A stretch of DNA of 64,000 nucleotides from the NCBI GenBank assembly GCA_003427395.1, contig BFEA01000290.1:608884-672883 (forward strand), given 5' to 3'. Both the position numbers and the translations under genes were made by a program. Position 1 is the first letter of the stretch. Each line of letters begins with the position of its first letter. This DNA comes from Chara braunii (lineage: Eukaryota > Streptophyta > Charophyceae > Charales > Characeae). A model generated the notes under the pieces. The model ran no database searches. It saw nothing but the letters and a program-made list of their open reading frames with translations, and was not told the origin of the DNA. This document shows, piece by piece, positions 20,304-32,454 of the stretch.

Positions 20304-20990
20304 ATGTCTTTCTGTGCAATATTCGAACGCATGGAAGAAGACGTGGAAGAAAAACAACACAACATCAAATCAGTGGCAACATGTAGACTGTGTTGTGTGG
20401 AGCTGGACATCAAAGACATTGCATTTAGAAAATTGAGTGCACATTCCAAAATCGGCCAGAGAGAAGGCCTTGGTATGCCTTTCACTTCTCGATAATGAAG
20501 ATCAGTAGGTTTTCAATAGGTTTTGAAGAAGAGTTAATCGTATTTCTTTACACGTATTAGTACGTTATTTAGTTGTCATTGAGCTTTCATTTATATATAT
20601 TTAAACTGTATTTTCATGTGTTGCAGAATTGTTCAACCATTTGTGACGACTGGATGGCCGCCAAGTAACATGGTGTGGGGAAGAAATATATGGCATGATA
20701 TGGGTCCAGTTTTCTTCACATCTGAAGTGATCTTTGACAGTGCAGTACTCAGTGTTAGAGGTGTGGATGCCCCACCGGAAGACTGGGAACATTCTCCTCG
20801 AGAGTCACTGTATATTTGTGGTCGGAGGTGTTGTGGAACGAGAACATACCCGCGAGAAGTGCTCGCACCCTTTTCGGAATCGTATTATTCAGCACTCAAA
20901 TTCTGTCACAACAATTTCAACGTGATGACCTTTTTTTGTGCAGCGGCAACTGTTCGAGGTCGGTGCAAAGTATCTTTCCTTATTTATAAT
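20304..20990 (+). other. Downstream part of the transposase relic or a second ORF
   Basis: The stop of the transposase frame overlaps an ATG at 20304 that opens 63 more residues in the same frame, including CRLCC. A pyrimidine/TGTTGCAG junction near 20625 resembles a 3' splice site and is followed by frames with VTTGWPPSNMVWGRNIWHDM. This may be a last exon of the same gene. No domain recognised. Confidence 0.3.
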
Positions 20991-21005
20991 GATTATTCTG
21001 CAAGT

Positions 21006-21420
21006 GTTCCCACGACTATCATATTATCCATGTCCTGCAGAACCGCCTGTAACTCATCAAAGAACCTGAGTCTTTGTTGTTGTTCCACTAGAGCATACAC
21101 TGAAGCTACCACCCAAGATATTATGCCTATCCATAGCACTACCCATGCCCAACGGCCCCAAAGATCCGCGTAATAATCGATTATTTCAGCATCTAAGTCC
21201 CGATGTATGAGGATTCATACCCCTCCCTTTGTGCCCTGTGTTTCTGCCCATATTTGTGGGTCATCCCACCAAGCCCCCAACTTGGTAATTTTTTCACCAT
21301 AGAGCTTTGTTTCTTTGACGCAGGCAATGAAAATCCTCTTTTCGTGTAGCTAAGCCTTGACTCTGCTTCTCTTCTGACGGCCTCTACTATCTCCAAAGCC
21401 CTGAAAATTCACGTGGTTAT
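21006..21420 (-). pseudogene. LINE ORF2: start of AP endonuclease domain
   Basis: On the minus strand KETKLYGEKITKLGAWWDD, PQIWAETQGTKGGV, a TGA, then ILIHRDLDAE, GRWAWVVLWIG, SVYALVEQQQRLRFFDELQ and DMDNMIVVG follow the order of the LINE endonuclease (catalytic Glu in ETK, the GGV.ILIH strand, the VYAP..Q..FF..L block). The copy ends abruptly just where GDFN would follow. LINEs are normally truncated at the 5' end, so loss of the 3' part means a deletion or a later insertion at about 21006. It follows ORF1 (21428-23880) on the same strand. Confidence 0.75.
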
Positions 21421-21427
21421 CTCGACT

Positions 21428-23880
21428 TTAACCATTTATGTTGTTGTTCCCTTGCTGAACGTGGATTTGGGAAGATGATGTGCCTACCTGTGGCCAGACC
21501 TTTGTCATCATGCTTTTGAGAAACGACGAGTCTAACCTCTTGTCCTTCGGGAGTCTGATCTTTAGCTCTGTTGAGCAGTCTGCCATTAGCATCAAGGGGG
21601 AAACTTGTAGTCCGGACAACTCCATCTTCCTGACTTCCACAAAAATTGCTAATGGGACTAGGCGCATGCCTACGAACTTCACCCCGATCAGTTTCGTTTC
21701 CGATAGACAAACATCGATTGACGGAACAAACATTTTGACCTTGCTCCCGTTGGGCCCAAACAGTATCCTCGTCATCGGGATATTGGGGATCGGTCTCGTG
21801 GGAAAGTATCCCAAGTACAGATTACGCACCACTTCCTCAATCATCGTCAAAATCGGCATCTCCTGTATCTGTTGGTTGAAGACGAGTTGGGGGTCGGCGC
21901 TCCGTTGCCACATCACCACCCATCGATTGTTTCTCCCTGCAGTACATAACAGCGAGACCAGGTACTGGGGCATGTCCGCACTTGCGCCTCTCACAGTTGC
22001 TGCGAATCTTCTGTTCGTGGTTGTTTTGTTCCCAGGTGTGACAATCCCTACTTCATGGCTAACAGAATGTTCGGAGTCGCTTCCGGATAACCTCGAATGC
22101 TCTTGTTGAAATTTCTTCTTGGAGAATTTGAGTTTTCGTTGCTTTCCAATAGATAATCCCTTCGATCGGCTCGGGGTCGGTCTTGGCTCCGTTCTCTCTT
22201 TCTCCCTTAAGTCGTTGATGCCTCCTTCCCTTCCACCCGCACCCGACGGTCTCGCTGGGGTTGAGATGGACGATCTTTCTAGGCAAGCTTGAGGGCTTCC
22301 GGCCCCGCCCCCTTCTTGTCTCGATCCTGTTCCTCCCTCTTGTCTAAGCTCCGCCTGTGATCTCCCCTCTTGCACCCGTTTGGGCCGAACCCAAAGCCGT
22401 GAGTCCCACCCGGAGCCTGCCCTCCGCCTGCAGGGATTGCGGGTATCCATGAGCCCATGCCCTGGGGAGAAGCAATTAATGGAAAGCTCGACGAATTTTT
22501 CACCGAAACTGCCATATTTCCTTGAATTTTTACTTTTTTCTTGGTTTTTCTTTTGCCTGATATGTATGTGCTTTAGGGTATATCTGTATACAGTTTCGTT
22601 CTAGTGCCCCACACCGCCCTGGGGGATCATCCTCGACTGTCCCTGACCTAGGATCTAACCCTGATACCCGCGATCAGGTCGGACCTCCCTTCCTGGTGAG
22701 AAAGTTGGGTTGTACCTTATTGATGACACGTGGCTCGTCGCAGGTGGTGTTCGGTGTGGAGTTGTCCTCAGTCCAAGTGTGCCCTGGTATCTTGGTTTTC
22801 CTTCCCTTTATATTGGCTCTCCTGGTTGCTACTGTCTGCTTGCTGGTCCTTGAGTCTCATTCCCCAAACCTTGGTTCTTATTTCTTCCCCCTCCCCTGCA
22901 TTCCTTCTCCGTATGGAAGAACTGCCTACACTTTCTACATTTCGTAGTACCAGACGTCACTGGACATATCTCCATTTCGTCCCCCGTCGACGTTTCGATC
23001 TAAATCTTATCCTTCATATTAGGCTTGGCTGACGGGTCCAAGTCAAACTTTGCGTTGACAAGTGTTGGACGTTGTGGGTTTGCATCCGTTGGATACGCCC
23101 GAATGATTGGGCCGATGGCCTTCTCAATCTGGGCGTGAATGTACGATATATCATCTAATGGAATTTTGACCACAATCACCCAAAACGTGTTCTCATCCTC
23201 TTGCCTTCTCATTCCCCTGAACTCCGCGCGTGTCATTCATGGTTTAAATAATACCTTATCTTCCGATCCCAGCGAGATGGTTACATTCCCCTCACTGATC
23301 ATATATCTAGCCACATCTGGCGACTTTGCCACGTAGGATACTGGACTCGGGCCTTCCACCTTGACTCTCCCTCATCTCGTGTTCTCTGTAAATTGCTCAT
23401 TACCTAATACCCACCCGTCTTCAGAGGCCCTAACTAGGTCGTCCTAAATGTTTTTTGGTAGGAAGCGGGTTGCGTCTTTAAATACTACCGTTACTGTTCG
23501 TTCCTTTAACCTGAATATTATAAAGCCTTGTATTAAGCTTAAATCAAACTTCCTTGCCTTCAATCGTCATCTCCCCTCGGTCGATATCAGTGGGATACAC
23601 TCCATCGTCAAAACACAACCCCAGAAGGTCCCTGATGCGATCTTCGTCCTCCCAATAATTCCTCTCCTCCTGCGGACCAGGGGGTCCCTTCCTGCCAAGT
23701 TGTCCCCTGCATCGCTTCTGCTTCCATCGCTTTTTTACTGTGTCACCCCTTGTTCTCGTTCACTAACCCTAACACCTATCCTAACCCTTTATATCTTTTA
23801 CCCAACTTCGTGTACTCAGTCCTTCTTGTTGAATATCTGGGAGAGGGAGCTTTGCCCCACCTACCCTTGCAACCTATAGC
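21428..23880 (-). pseudogene. LINE ORF1 with CCHC zinc knuckle
   Basis: Pieces in several frames line up as a plant LINE ORF1: an N-terminal part (NYWEDEDRIRDLLGLCFDDG, GVYPTDIDRGEMTIEGK), a DUF4283-like region at 23236-23000 (ENTFWVIVVKIPLDDISYIH; PTLVNAKFDLDP), a CCHC knuckle at 22898-22939 (CRKCRQFFHTEKEC, spacing C-x2-C-x4-H-x4-C), and a basic C-terminal region in the 340-aa frame 22450-21428. ORF1 proteins bind the LINE RNA as ribonucleoprotein. Frameshifts and stops between the pieces make this non-functional. The plus-strand ORFs of the region are shadows. Confidence 0.75.
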
Positions 23881-25309
23881 ATGACCAAGTCAGCCATATC
23901 TAACCCACAGGGGATGCTGGAGCAAGGACCCAGGGAGATATCGTCGTCGGTAGCTTCCTGAGCGGTGGGACGGATTCTGCCAAATTTGGTAACGTAGCGG
24001 CGTAGCGCTTAGCGTCGACCGGTGCGGGGCCCTCCCGCTTTTCATCTCCCTTCCTCGCTACTATTGTTCTTCCTGACTGTTGTGATTCTCCTCACTCTTT
24101 TTTCCCATCTCCTCTTTGCCTTCTTTTGACCCATTTCCTCTTTATAAAAAACAACGGTCATCTTGATCCGGCAGGTTGCCCATCGATCTCATTCGTGATC
24201 GCTATCAATCTAAGCTTGTGAGTTTGGATGGGGGAAAAGCAAGTGGATAACCAACGGGGAGGCGTAGGTGGAGCTCACAGTGGAGCTCACAATGGAGGAG
24301 GACGAGGTGGTAGAGACCTTGGACAAGGATGGTGGAACACGAAGGGTTGCGCGACGACAAAGATTATGGAGGATGACGAGGAGGGAAATAAGAAAGTGGA
24401 TGTGTCCTGTTCTTTTTCTTTGACATTTTTTTATCTTTTATTTATTTATTTGTTTATGTCGGAGCTGAAGTGACCTGCACAGGGGCCATGCAAATCTTTT
24501 TTGTATCATTCTGTGCTACTAGGAGGCAGACAAGGTTGAAGAGGAGGGGGGGAAATGAGGAGGTGGTGGAAGGAAACAATGAGCATAAGAAGGTGTTGCC
24601 GAGACGAGGAGGAAGAGGTGGAGGGAGGACGACGGTGTCGAGGCAGAAACCCCAAAAATGGTATTTGTTCCCTATTTTACGTGTTAAAGGCGGCGCGAGA
24701 TAAAATGTGAAAATTAACGATATCAAGCAGGTCAGTCTGCATCACGACCAATATAATTAGCGGGAAAAGCGGTAAAAAGAAAAGTGAGTCGGAGGTCTGA
24801 ACTTAGGCGGGAAGTCATATCTCTCGTCGACCTGCATGACAACGAAGAAATTTACTTGCAGATGACATTCACGACAAGGTTTGGAAGATGTATCAATCTG
24901 CCTACCCATACATCATACATCGGGTTTCTAACGTTGTCTGTTTACGGATAGCGAAACTTAAATTTTCTTGGTCATATAAAGGGTATGGAAGAATAACTTT
25001 GACAGACCATCTCATCAGGTCAAACTCAGTCAAGATCAGCCATGCACCGAGACGATGTTCCTTGCTATGTGGCATTGGACGATCTTATATTGGCCGAGTT
25101 TGAATGTACTTTTTTTTTGTGGGTTGTTTGATTTTTTTCGTGGCAATACCATTTTTGCCGATGATTTGGAACGTACGATAATCGTGAACAATATATTTTT
25201 TTGCATATATATGTTATCTTATTAATTTAGATCTTTGTCATGATAGGTCTCTATCTGCATTTTATCGCTTAGAGGCTAGGATCACTTCCGGTTATGACTT
25301 CACACTTGG
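23881..25309. other. No gene seen
   Basis: Purine-rich around 24280-24660, with opposing low-complexity frames (24228-24473, 24454-24726) and no domain. AT-rich from 24900. Nothing else that I can support. Confidence 0.5.
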
Positions 25310-25600
25310 TTGAGACTATCCTAGTCGACCGACGTGTGCTTCATACTTAGGAGAAGCGAGCGAAGATTGGGTTCAATAGGCGTTTTAACCAAGCATATCT
25401 ATACTACAGTGAACCAAGCAAACGCCCTTGGTTGACCTATCTTTGCGACTGCATGTAAAAACTCTCACTTATGGGTCAGTAGCTTGGCACGCTCCTAAGG
25501 GTGGTGACAGCCCCTTAGGGAAGGTAAGTTGTGCTCTGCGGAAATCTATCCTGTCGTAGGGGACCGCGGGAAGTACAGTTGGCGCCGGCTAGAGTGGCAT
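25310..25600 (+). repeat. LTR-like repeat, family A, copy 3, with PBS-like end
   Basis: Matches 2340-2660: cctagtcgaccgacg, aaacgcccttggttgacc, gggtcagtagcttgg, gggtggtgacag, gaaggtaagttgtg, cctgtcgtagggga. It ends at agtaca and is followed by gttggcgccggctagagtgg, which has the TGGCGCC opening common to plant LTR-retrotransposon primer-binding sites. Confidence 0.7.
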
Positions 25601-25611
25601 AGAAACAACAC

Positions 25612-25800
25612 TGTTGGAGCAGAAACCCTTACAAGGGTATCCGCTTGGGATTTTCAATGTCGGACATTGTTGGACTGTCGGTATGATTTTGTTTGAATAA
25701 TTTGACTTGATGAGATTGAGGTTTTACCAAAGTCTATTCAGACTTGGCCTATGACCAAGAGACTGGAACGTTTATCTAAAGTAGAAAAAAAAAATTGGCG
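25612..25800 (+). repeat. Probable LTR start, family B, diverged copy
   Basis: Begins TGTTGGAGCAGAAACCCTTA and continues with caagggtatccgctt, the terminal palindrome also found at 33481, 46037 and (inverted) 45370. A second PBS-like attggcgacaccagg lies at about 25795. It starts 12 bp or so beyond the family A PBS-like end, so a family B element seems to have inserted there. The right limit is uncertain. Confidence 0.5.
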
Positions 25801-26396
25801 ACACCAGGTGTGAGGCCGCTGTGTGGAAAGAGATGAGAGTTAAATAAAAAAAAATGCATGTTGTGTTTGCAGGGTTTTGATTCCGAACCAGGGTTCGAGA
25901 GGCCGACATGTTGGACTTTCAGATTGAGCACCTGCCCAAGCCAAAGGCCGGCGGCTAGCCTGATGGAGAGGATGAAGCAACCGTGACCCCTAGTCCCAAA
26001 TGCAAGTGGCCTGTTGGGCTAACCCCTTTATATAATGGGGTCGCCTATCTAACTCCCGTGATAGGAGCAGCGTGGTAGATACCGCATTTAACTCTCATCC
26101 AACAGATACTGGGATCAAATTTGAATGTGCCCTGCTTGTGTTAGCTCCTTTTATTGGAGAACAAGTGGGAAGCAGGCAGGTGCCTCCAGGCACAAATTTC
26201 CGTGAAAGGAAGGAGGGAATTGGGGAGAATGAGAGAGAGTGACAGAGAACGGGGAGGTTAGGAGGGGAGGACCTCCCTCTCACAACCTGCCAACTGCCCT
26301 CCCCGTTTTCAAAAGAGGGCAGAGGAAACAAAAAAGGATTGCTATTGATTTCAACAACATGCATCTGGATGAGGTAAAGGTCAGGTGCATGAGGTT

Positions 26397-26399
<3 letters not shown>

Positions 26400-26427
<28 letters not shown>
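26400..26427. repeat. T28 homopolymer
   Basis: A run of T, possibly the poly(A) tail of a minus-strand retrocopy. No LINE 3' end resembling the others in the window is recognisable beside it. Confidence 0.85.
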
Positions 26428-26871
26428 CATTCTCGTGATGACACTTGTCCTCACGAAGTGCAGCCTATGGCAGAAACTGCAAATGTTAGACTCCCGTTTT
26501 TAGTGGGAGTCTGAAAATTGAAGGGTCATGAGGGAAAAGGCTAAGTTGAATCGTTCCCTCGATGTATCTGCCTTGGGAAAAAGGGTTAGGTATGTCAAAT
26601 TGAAAAATGTTGTATTTTTTCAACCTCTTAGCAAAAATATAAAAGAAAAACATTTTTGAAAATGCCAAAATCTCAGCTATCTCGTGGAATTTCGAGATAG
26701 CTTAAATAAAGAAAAAAAAGTAAGAAGTGGGGCAGGTAGGGAAACAACTCCACTAAGGTTGTGGTTGTCATGCGCCCACGGTTAGCCGTTGATCTGTGTG
26801 AGATCAAGGGCTCACTGTGAGCCTGTGATTTTGCTTGGGGTTCGCAGTGACAGTCAACACTCCCCAACCAC

Positions 26872-26879
26872 TATAAAAA
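26872..26879 (+). promoter_or_regulatory. TATA-box-like TATAAAAA
   Basis: CACTATAAAAAGGCAG is a textbook TATA context in otherwise GC-balanced sequence, and an ATG at 27010 opens 47 codons. No downstream gene is recognised, so this could be chance. Confidence 0.25.
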
Positions 26880-28987
26880 GGCAGTTGTCCCCAGCTGCCA
26901 CACAGAAGCACTCGTGCTGCCAGTGTGTGACAACACACTTGAGTGCTGGTGGGTTGCTGGGAGTGTTGAAGGGGATCACTGGTCTGCAGTGGAGCGCTGG
27001 AGGAGGAGCATGGCAGCCATAACTGAGGTTGGGAGCACTTTGCTCCAACCTCAGGCTGGTGCCGGCCCTCCGAGACAACTCCTGGGTTCACCGTATTGGA
27101 CCAGGACCATGTTGCAGGACCTTAATTTTTACGCAGGTCCAAAGTTTTATTAATTCAGTGGGAGGCTCAATCGACAGTAAGTTTTTTCTTCAAAGCGACA
27201 CTTGTGGAGGTGCTGGTGGATTGGTCGCATGGCATGCTATGCCCCATTCAGCGGGGTTATGCTGCCGAATTTTTACACCATCGATAAAATTTATTTTTGC
27301 GGCATGTCTAACGACACTGAACTGAGGTGTTGTCCGATTTTACGGCACGACGACAACCACATTTCCCTGTAGGAAAATATTGTCCATCTGATAGCAAGGA
27401 GCAAGTTTTCGTATGGGGATATGCTGCTGATTTTTTTGGAGTGCAGCAGGTGTGGTTTGCAGTCTTTGTGTTGTTTGGTGGTGCGGGCGTTAGATTGTGT
27501 CACCTTGGCGTAGGTTGGGACGTGTGCAACATAATTATTATTGTTTTTGGGACCACATGACACAGAGAGTGGGCCAGCAGGGTCAGGCGGGATGTGAAAA
27601 GGCAACGTAGTGACCATTGGGACTCACGACACTTGCGGATTTGACATTCGGGATCGCCTTTAATTTTTTTTTAGCACACAGAATGAGCGGTTTTGATAAC
27701 TGGAGTCATTTGGTGCTAAGGGCAGTAGGGTGGGACCACTTGGGATTGCTTGGGTCCAGTAGGGACCAACACGGGGCGCGTGCAACTACGACGACGATTT
27801 CCTGTGCTTGCAATTTTGACTTTTGATGCAGTCATTATTTTTTTTGAATTGGGCGATACAAGCGGTATTCCCTCTATTCATTTAATTAAACGGTGTTTTC
27901 GTTAAAAATAAAATGTTTTGTAAAAAGTGAACATAATGAAATTAACAAATTTGTCAGAACAAAACTAAATTTAACAACAAGAGCAGAGGATCTTAGCATC
28001 TTATTGACAAATATTGTATAATCAAGTATTGAAAAGAAAATTACATATCCGCATCAATACAAGTTTCATTAGTCAACTATCTATGATTCTATTTTTAAAG
28101 AAAGTCGCATATCTGCATCAATACAAGTTTCATGAGTTAACTATTGTATATTATCCCAACCTTTCATAACATGAATACATCCATTCCATCGCAAAATCCA
28201 AGAATTCATATTCAATTTATTATATTAATTATAATACCAAGCTTACACAACATGCCATTGGACACATATTGCAAAACGTGAGACTTAGTGAGTGTCGGGT
28301 CAAGTTGAACTTGACAATATTTCAATTAATTCGGAATCTGATGTTCCTTGAACTTAAAGGCTTACATGAAAAAAAAAGAAAAACCTTGCATGTGACCTTA
28401 GAAGAAAATTTAATGATCTGTTAATATTTGACAGCAAAGTGCAGCGGACACTCCAAAAACACGTACAAAAATTCTGCTTAACTACAACAACACAATTAAA
28501 TGAAAACACGTGCAAAAGTTCAACATTAAAAACAATTTGAAAGCAGTGTCACCCATAAACTGTCAAAACACAAACCTTCGAATCCCGCTGAACTATAACC
28601 AAATAACTCTATATTAATGCAGGACTGGGCTATTCGAACTTAGATGATGTCTCAAGGCCATTGACCGAGTAAGAGGGGGAAAAAAATTAAATGCAAAGCA
28701 CAAATGACACTCCGAAAATAGGCAAAACAAGCCTAGTAACTAGATCGACTACAAGGATAAACTAATGTGATCAAGACAACATTTCAGTCTGTCTTTGTAT
28801 AAGTTGTCAAATCTTCTACAATGATGGTATCAGTTTGTCCGTCAAACGTCGGGTCCTTGTACTTTATATAACTTTCTATTACTTCATATTTGCGCAGCAG
28901 GAGACTTCGCAAAGAAACACTTCACTGGATGTTACTCTGAATAATCAGGGGGGATGCACAAGAGACACGACGCTACTACTGGACTGA

Positions 28988-29719
28988 ATGGCGGATTGGG
29001 ATTTCAGAGACTCGTACCAAGCCCTCCATCTGATGGAACAAGGCTACACGTGGTTCACAGCGAAGGGTAAAGGCAGACGACTAGACTACTTATTGACAAC
29101 AGGCTTGGCACAAGACGCGATAATGGAGATAAGACAAACAAACAACCCTATCTCGGACCACAAGCTGTTGGCGAGAGGAGTGGGTGGATATCTTCCTTTG
29201 CTAGTGCAGGATGACCAGGTAGCGTTTGTTAGAGGAAGATAAATCTTTGAGAACATAGTTACGACAGTCGGGGCATTAGAGGTAGTGCGCAATGAGGAGC
29301 TGTCAGTGGATGTTGCGGTCTTTATGCTTAACATGGAAAAGGCATACGATCGTGTAAATTTGTCGTTTGTCTTGACCACCCTGAGATGGATGGGCTTTGG
29401 GGAGATGTTTTGCATATGGGTAGTGGCGTTGTACTCCTTCTCCACTACCTCGGTGATGGTCAATCGACACATGTCATCCCCATTCTCTCTGACCCGCTCC
29501 TTTCGTCAAGGGTGCCCCTTTGCGCCGTTGGGAAGCACGCCTTGCAAAGTCAACGCATTAGCCGATGACTTGCAATATCCCAGAACACGAAGGACTCAAT
29601 GGAATCATTGTTGCACTATCTTAGACAGTATGAGCAACTGTCAGAAGCCACCATCAATTGGTCAAAATCCACGTTTTTTCTACCAAGCAGATATGAACCG
29701 ACTGTGGACTGGGGAATGA
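28988..29719 (+). pseudogene. LINE ORF2: endonuclease end and reverse transcriptase part
   Basis: One frame runs from 28988 to 29719, crossed by a TAA at 29240-29242 (VRGR then IFENIVTT). Residues 1-60 are the end of the AP endonuclease (YTWFTAKGKGRRLDYLLTTG, SDHKLL). Then reverse transcriptase blocks: LNMEKAYDRVN (the acidic block A), VLTTLRWMGFG, FRQGCPFAP and ALADDLQY, the catalytic ADD box, which is still present. After ADD the correct frame is another one (DSMESLLHYLRQYEQLSEAT), so a frameshift follows. Between block A and ADD the spacing is shorter than normal: part of the palm is deleted. Confidence 0.8.
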
Positions 29720-29896
29720 AAAGATTACAGGGAGGAAAGGCGGCGTGCTTCTTGGGGTTATAGATCTCGCTAATGCCAAGTGGCGTTCAATAAGACCATA
29801 TCATACAACAGAAAGTCCTGCAGTGAATGGCTACCTAGGGAAAGGCACCTCACCTATCTCTGTTTGGATGCACTCTGGTAGTAAACGGGGCGTTAT

Positions 29897-30295
29897 TTGC
29901 TCTCTTGTGGTTTGTTGGTAATGTACACACCGTGGGCAAAAAACACACAGGCGGTTGTTATAAGAAAAACAACAAGTTTTTTGTGGAGCCCATTTGCCAA
30001 GGAGGAGAACGGGGTTCTCTCTAAAGTAGCGTGGGATCGGATTTGTACTCTAAAGCAAGAAGGGGGCATGGACCTTGTGGATCCAGGTCATAGAATCACT
30101 GCAACGCTGACCCGTTGGGTGGTGAGAGCGGTGTGCATACAAGAGGACAAACACTGGATGCTGCTGGGGGGGGGAATCTTGAGCAAGGGGTGGGCCCTGA
30201 CCAGACCTGCAGATGTGTGGGTCTGTGTCTGGATTGACTCCTTTCTGAGAAGAAATATAAAATCAGAATTTTGGGCAACGATACTCCAAGCCTAG
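29897..30295 (+). pseudogene. LINE ORF2: post-RT connecting region
   Basis: FLWSPFAKEENGVLSKVAWD and LKQEGGMDLVDPG match the conserved region downstream of the LINE palm, seen also in the LINE at 47.6-47.9 kb (FLWKPRAQTSKGFLSKVAWD). It ends at a stop and continues with the next ORF in a similar position. No independent function. Confidence 0.7.
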
Positions 30296-30301
30296 AAAAA
30301 G

Positions 30302-30733
30302 GTGAAACCAGACACGGTCAACAAACCCACCACGAAAGAGGAAGTGTTATCTCATATAATATTTGAAAATCAGCTAATCAAGAAATCAGACGGCAGTATA
30401 TTCATGGCGGACACAACAAGAGGTAGCTTTGGGAGACTGTGGATCATGAGGGGAGCAGTTCGGATTAGAGACTTGTGGAACGCCTTGGAGGGAAGATGGC
30501 AATCTGGGAATGAACTGAAACAAAAACTAAAAAACTGCAGAGAGGTGGAAGATAAGCGCATGGCGATTGTTCAGGCCCTAACGCAAGAGTGGCTCTCTTT
30601 GTTAAGCCCCAAAGGACTAAATCCGCAAGGAGCATGGTATGCACTCCAAAGTCTAGAGGAAGAAATGAAATTTTTGAAGCTGGTCGAGCTTCCAGTGAAC
30701 GATGGAAGAGTGTTTCGAAAGTGGAGGATGTAA
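30302..30733 (+). pseudogene. LINE ORF2: region between RT and zf-RVT
   Basis: TTKEEVLSHIIFENQLIKKS and FGRLWIMRGAVRIRDLWN align with the equivalent segment at 47998-48351 (STKKELLNQLLFENPSVLGQ, FGQVWVRRGVMRISYLWS). Charged helical linker sequence, no catalytic motif. Confidence 0.65.
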
Positions 30734-31018
30734 AAAGGATCTGAGGACAACATAAAAGAGGTAGAAGAACCGGACTCACGTGTTACAGTTCACCAATACC
30801 ACATCATGATGGAAGAGGCCAAAGTTATAAAGACAGTGGACGAAAAAGGAAAGTGGAAGGTGAAGCTATAGGGCAAAGGTAGGCCTCTCGCTAGTTTGAG
30901 AGTCAATCCAAAACAATGGGTTTGGAGGGGAAGAGGCCCCCAAGGGGAAGGGTGACCCCTAAAAGAGTATACCGTCAAACTGCGATATGAGCTGCAACAG
31001 AAGGGACAATCCCCAATT

Positions 31019-31732
31019 ATGGCGGCGTCAGAGCGGTGGCCACATATCAATGTGGCGGAAGAAGAGAAAATTCATTGGGCTCTGAAGCGATCTTGGACAC
31101 AATTGGCAAATGCCCCAAACCCAAGGGCGGCAACCATTTTGTGGCTAACCTCATTGCTTGTTGCTCCATCAACAATATGGTTACTTTCACGAGGAATGGT
31201 CGTGGAGTCACAATGTAAGAAATGTCTTTGGACGTTTGAATCCACACTACACATTTGGTGGGACTGCCTAGCATCGTCAAGAATCTGGAAATGGTGGGCG
31301 GACCGTTGGCAATCTATCTTTGGGGCTGCAATGGAATGGAATAAAGAGTGGGTCCTGCTAGGAGGCGTCCCTGAACAACTTCAACTAGACAAAGGATGGG
31401 GCTATGTGGCACAGACCTTTAGAGCGATCGACTTTTGGATCATTTGGATGGAAAGGAACAAAACTCTCTTCAAGGGGAAGATCGTATCAGAATTGGAAAT
31501 CAAGGCTACATTTAAAGTGACGGCACGGAGAGTTATCCTGGCAGATTGGAAGTCGAAAGTCCAAAAAGGACTAGATCGGACGGTGGGCTTGAAATGGTTT
31601 GCAGAAACCTGGGTGATCAACGGTAAATTAGCGCTACTTTATGGCAATGGAGGGGTGAAGTTTGCAGAGTGGTTGGTTAGTTACTTCACTAGGAAGAATG
31701 TATCAGTGCACTCGGTTCTCATTCCGCAGTAG
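31019..31732 (+). pseudogene. LINE ORF2: zf-RVT domain and C-terminus, 237 aa
   Basis: Residues 62-90 have the zf-RVT pattern: CKKCLWTFESTLHIWWDC, ASSRIWKWWADRW. The protein continues with EWNKEWVLLGGVP, KGWGYVAQTFRAIDF and WIIWMERNKTLFKGK to its natural stop, followed by the 3' UTR. This is the best-preserved part of the element; the same domain recurs at 48.7-49.9 kb and at 58.4-57.9 kb (minus). Confidence 0.85.
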
Positions 31733-32454
31733 GAAGGCAGTGAGGATGGTAAGAGAGAGATTTTGTCACCTGAAACCGCAATAGGCTCCAAGCGTCGTAT
31801 AGACGGCCTGAGAGATTAGAATAAGTTAGTTGAGAGCTTGAGGAATAGTTAGTAGGGGGAAAAGGGTTAATTAGTGTAGGAAGTTAGTGTGGAGGTATGT
31901 AGAAGGGTTCCTTCCGGGTGGGTAGAGGTAACTGTAGTAGGGATTGGTTGCAGAGCCGTTTATCTGTGTCGATATGGCATTGAGCCGATGGATCTGTTGG
32001 GGCTTGTTTCCGCACGTACTGTGCCAGGCTAAAGCCCAGTACCTGTTTGTGTCATTTCGAGTTGTTTGTGAGGAATTTTCAGCCTCAACTTTGAATTATA
32101 ATAAAATTTTTCACCTTTTTTCCAAAAAAAAAAAAAAAAAGGATGAAAAACGGGGAAGAGCAAGAGCGGCCAAGAAGGGAGAGAAATCTACAGTCGTACC
32201 TTACCCTGCAATCTCTTCGACTGCTTTGTCGATCACTCCTTGCCCCCGCGCAACTCCACAGCCGGAATCCGTCGTCACGAGATTTTCGAGCTGAAAATTT
32301 AAGTACATAAAATGTCCCTGCTTTAAAAATATATTTTTATCCTCGTTTTTATTTCTTCCTCGAATTTTGTTGTGAATTTTGACAAGACCCTTAGTGACCA
32401 TGTCCCACCTGCACCGTTTAGTTGAGGCAACTCAACGGTGTGAAAAGTGAAACT

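Larger units (their letters stand above)
25801..28940. other. No convincing gene; AT-rich, with a T tract and a TATA-like site
   Basis: Frames at 26095-26514, 26804-27153, 27291-27617 and others overlap on both strands without domains. 27880-28940 is AT-rich with stops in all frames. A small ORF starting at 27010 (47 codons) downstream of a TATA-like box might be a first exon, but nothing identifies it. Confidence 0.5.
28945..32140 (+). mobile_element. L1-type LINE, truncated and decayed, with poly(A)
   Basis: Ordered remnants of one element: endonuclease C-terminus, reverse transcriptase, connecting region and zf-RVT domain, then about 400 bp of 3' UTR and an A tract at 32124-32140. The left limit is where LINE-like protein sequence (CTRDTTLLLD before MADWDFRDSY) first appears. 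An internal deletion joins the endonuclease end (SDHKLL) directly to the reverse transcriptase (LPLLVQDDQVAFVRGR). No target duplication was found. Confidence 0.85.

Noticed and set aside
20616-21173. 185-codon plus-strand ORF as one gene
   Set aside because: Its right third is the antisense of the LINE endonuclease, so the ORF is a chimera across an element junction.
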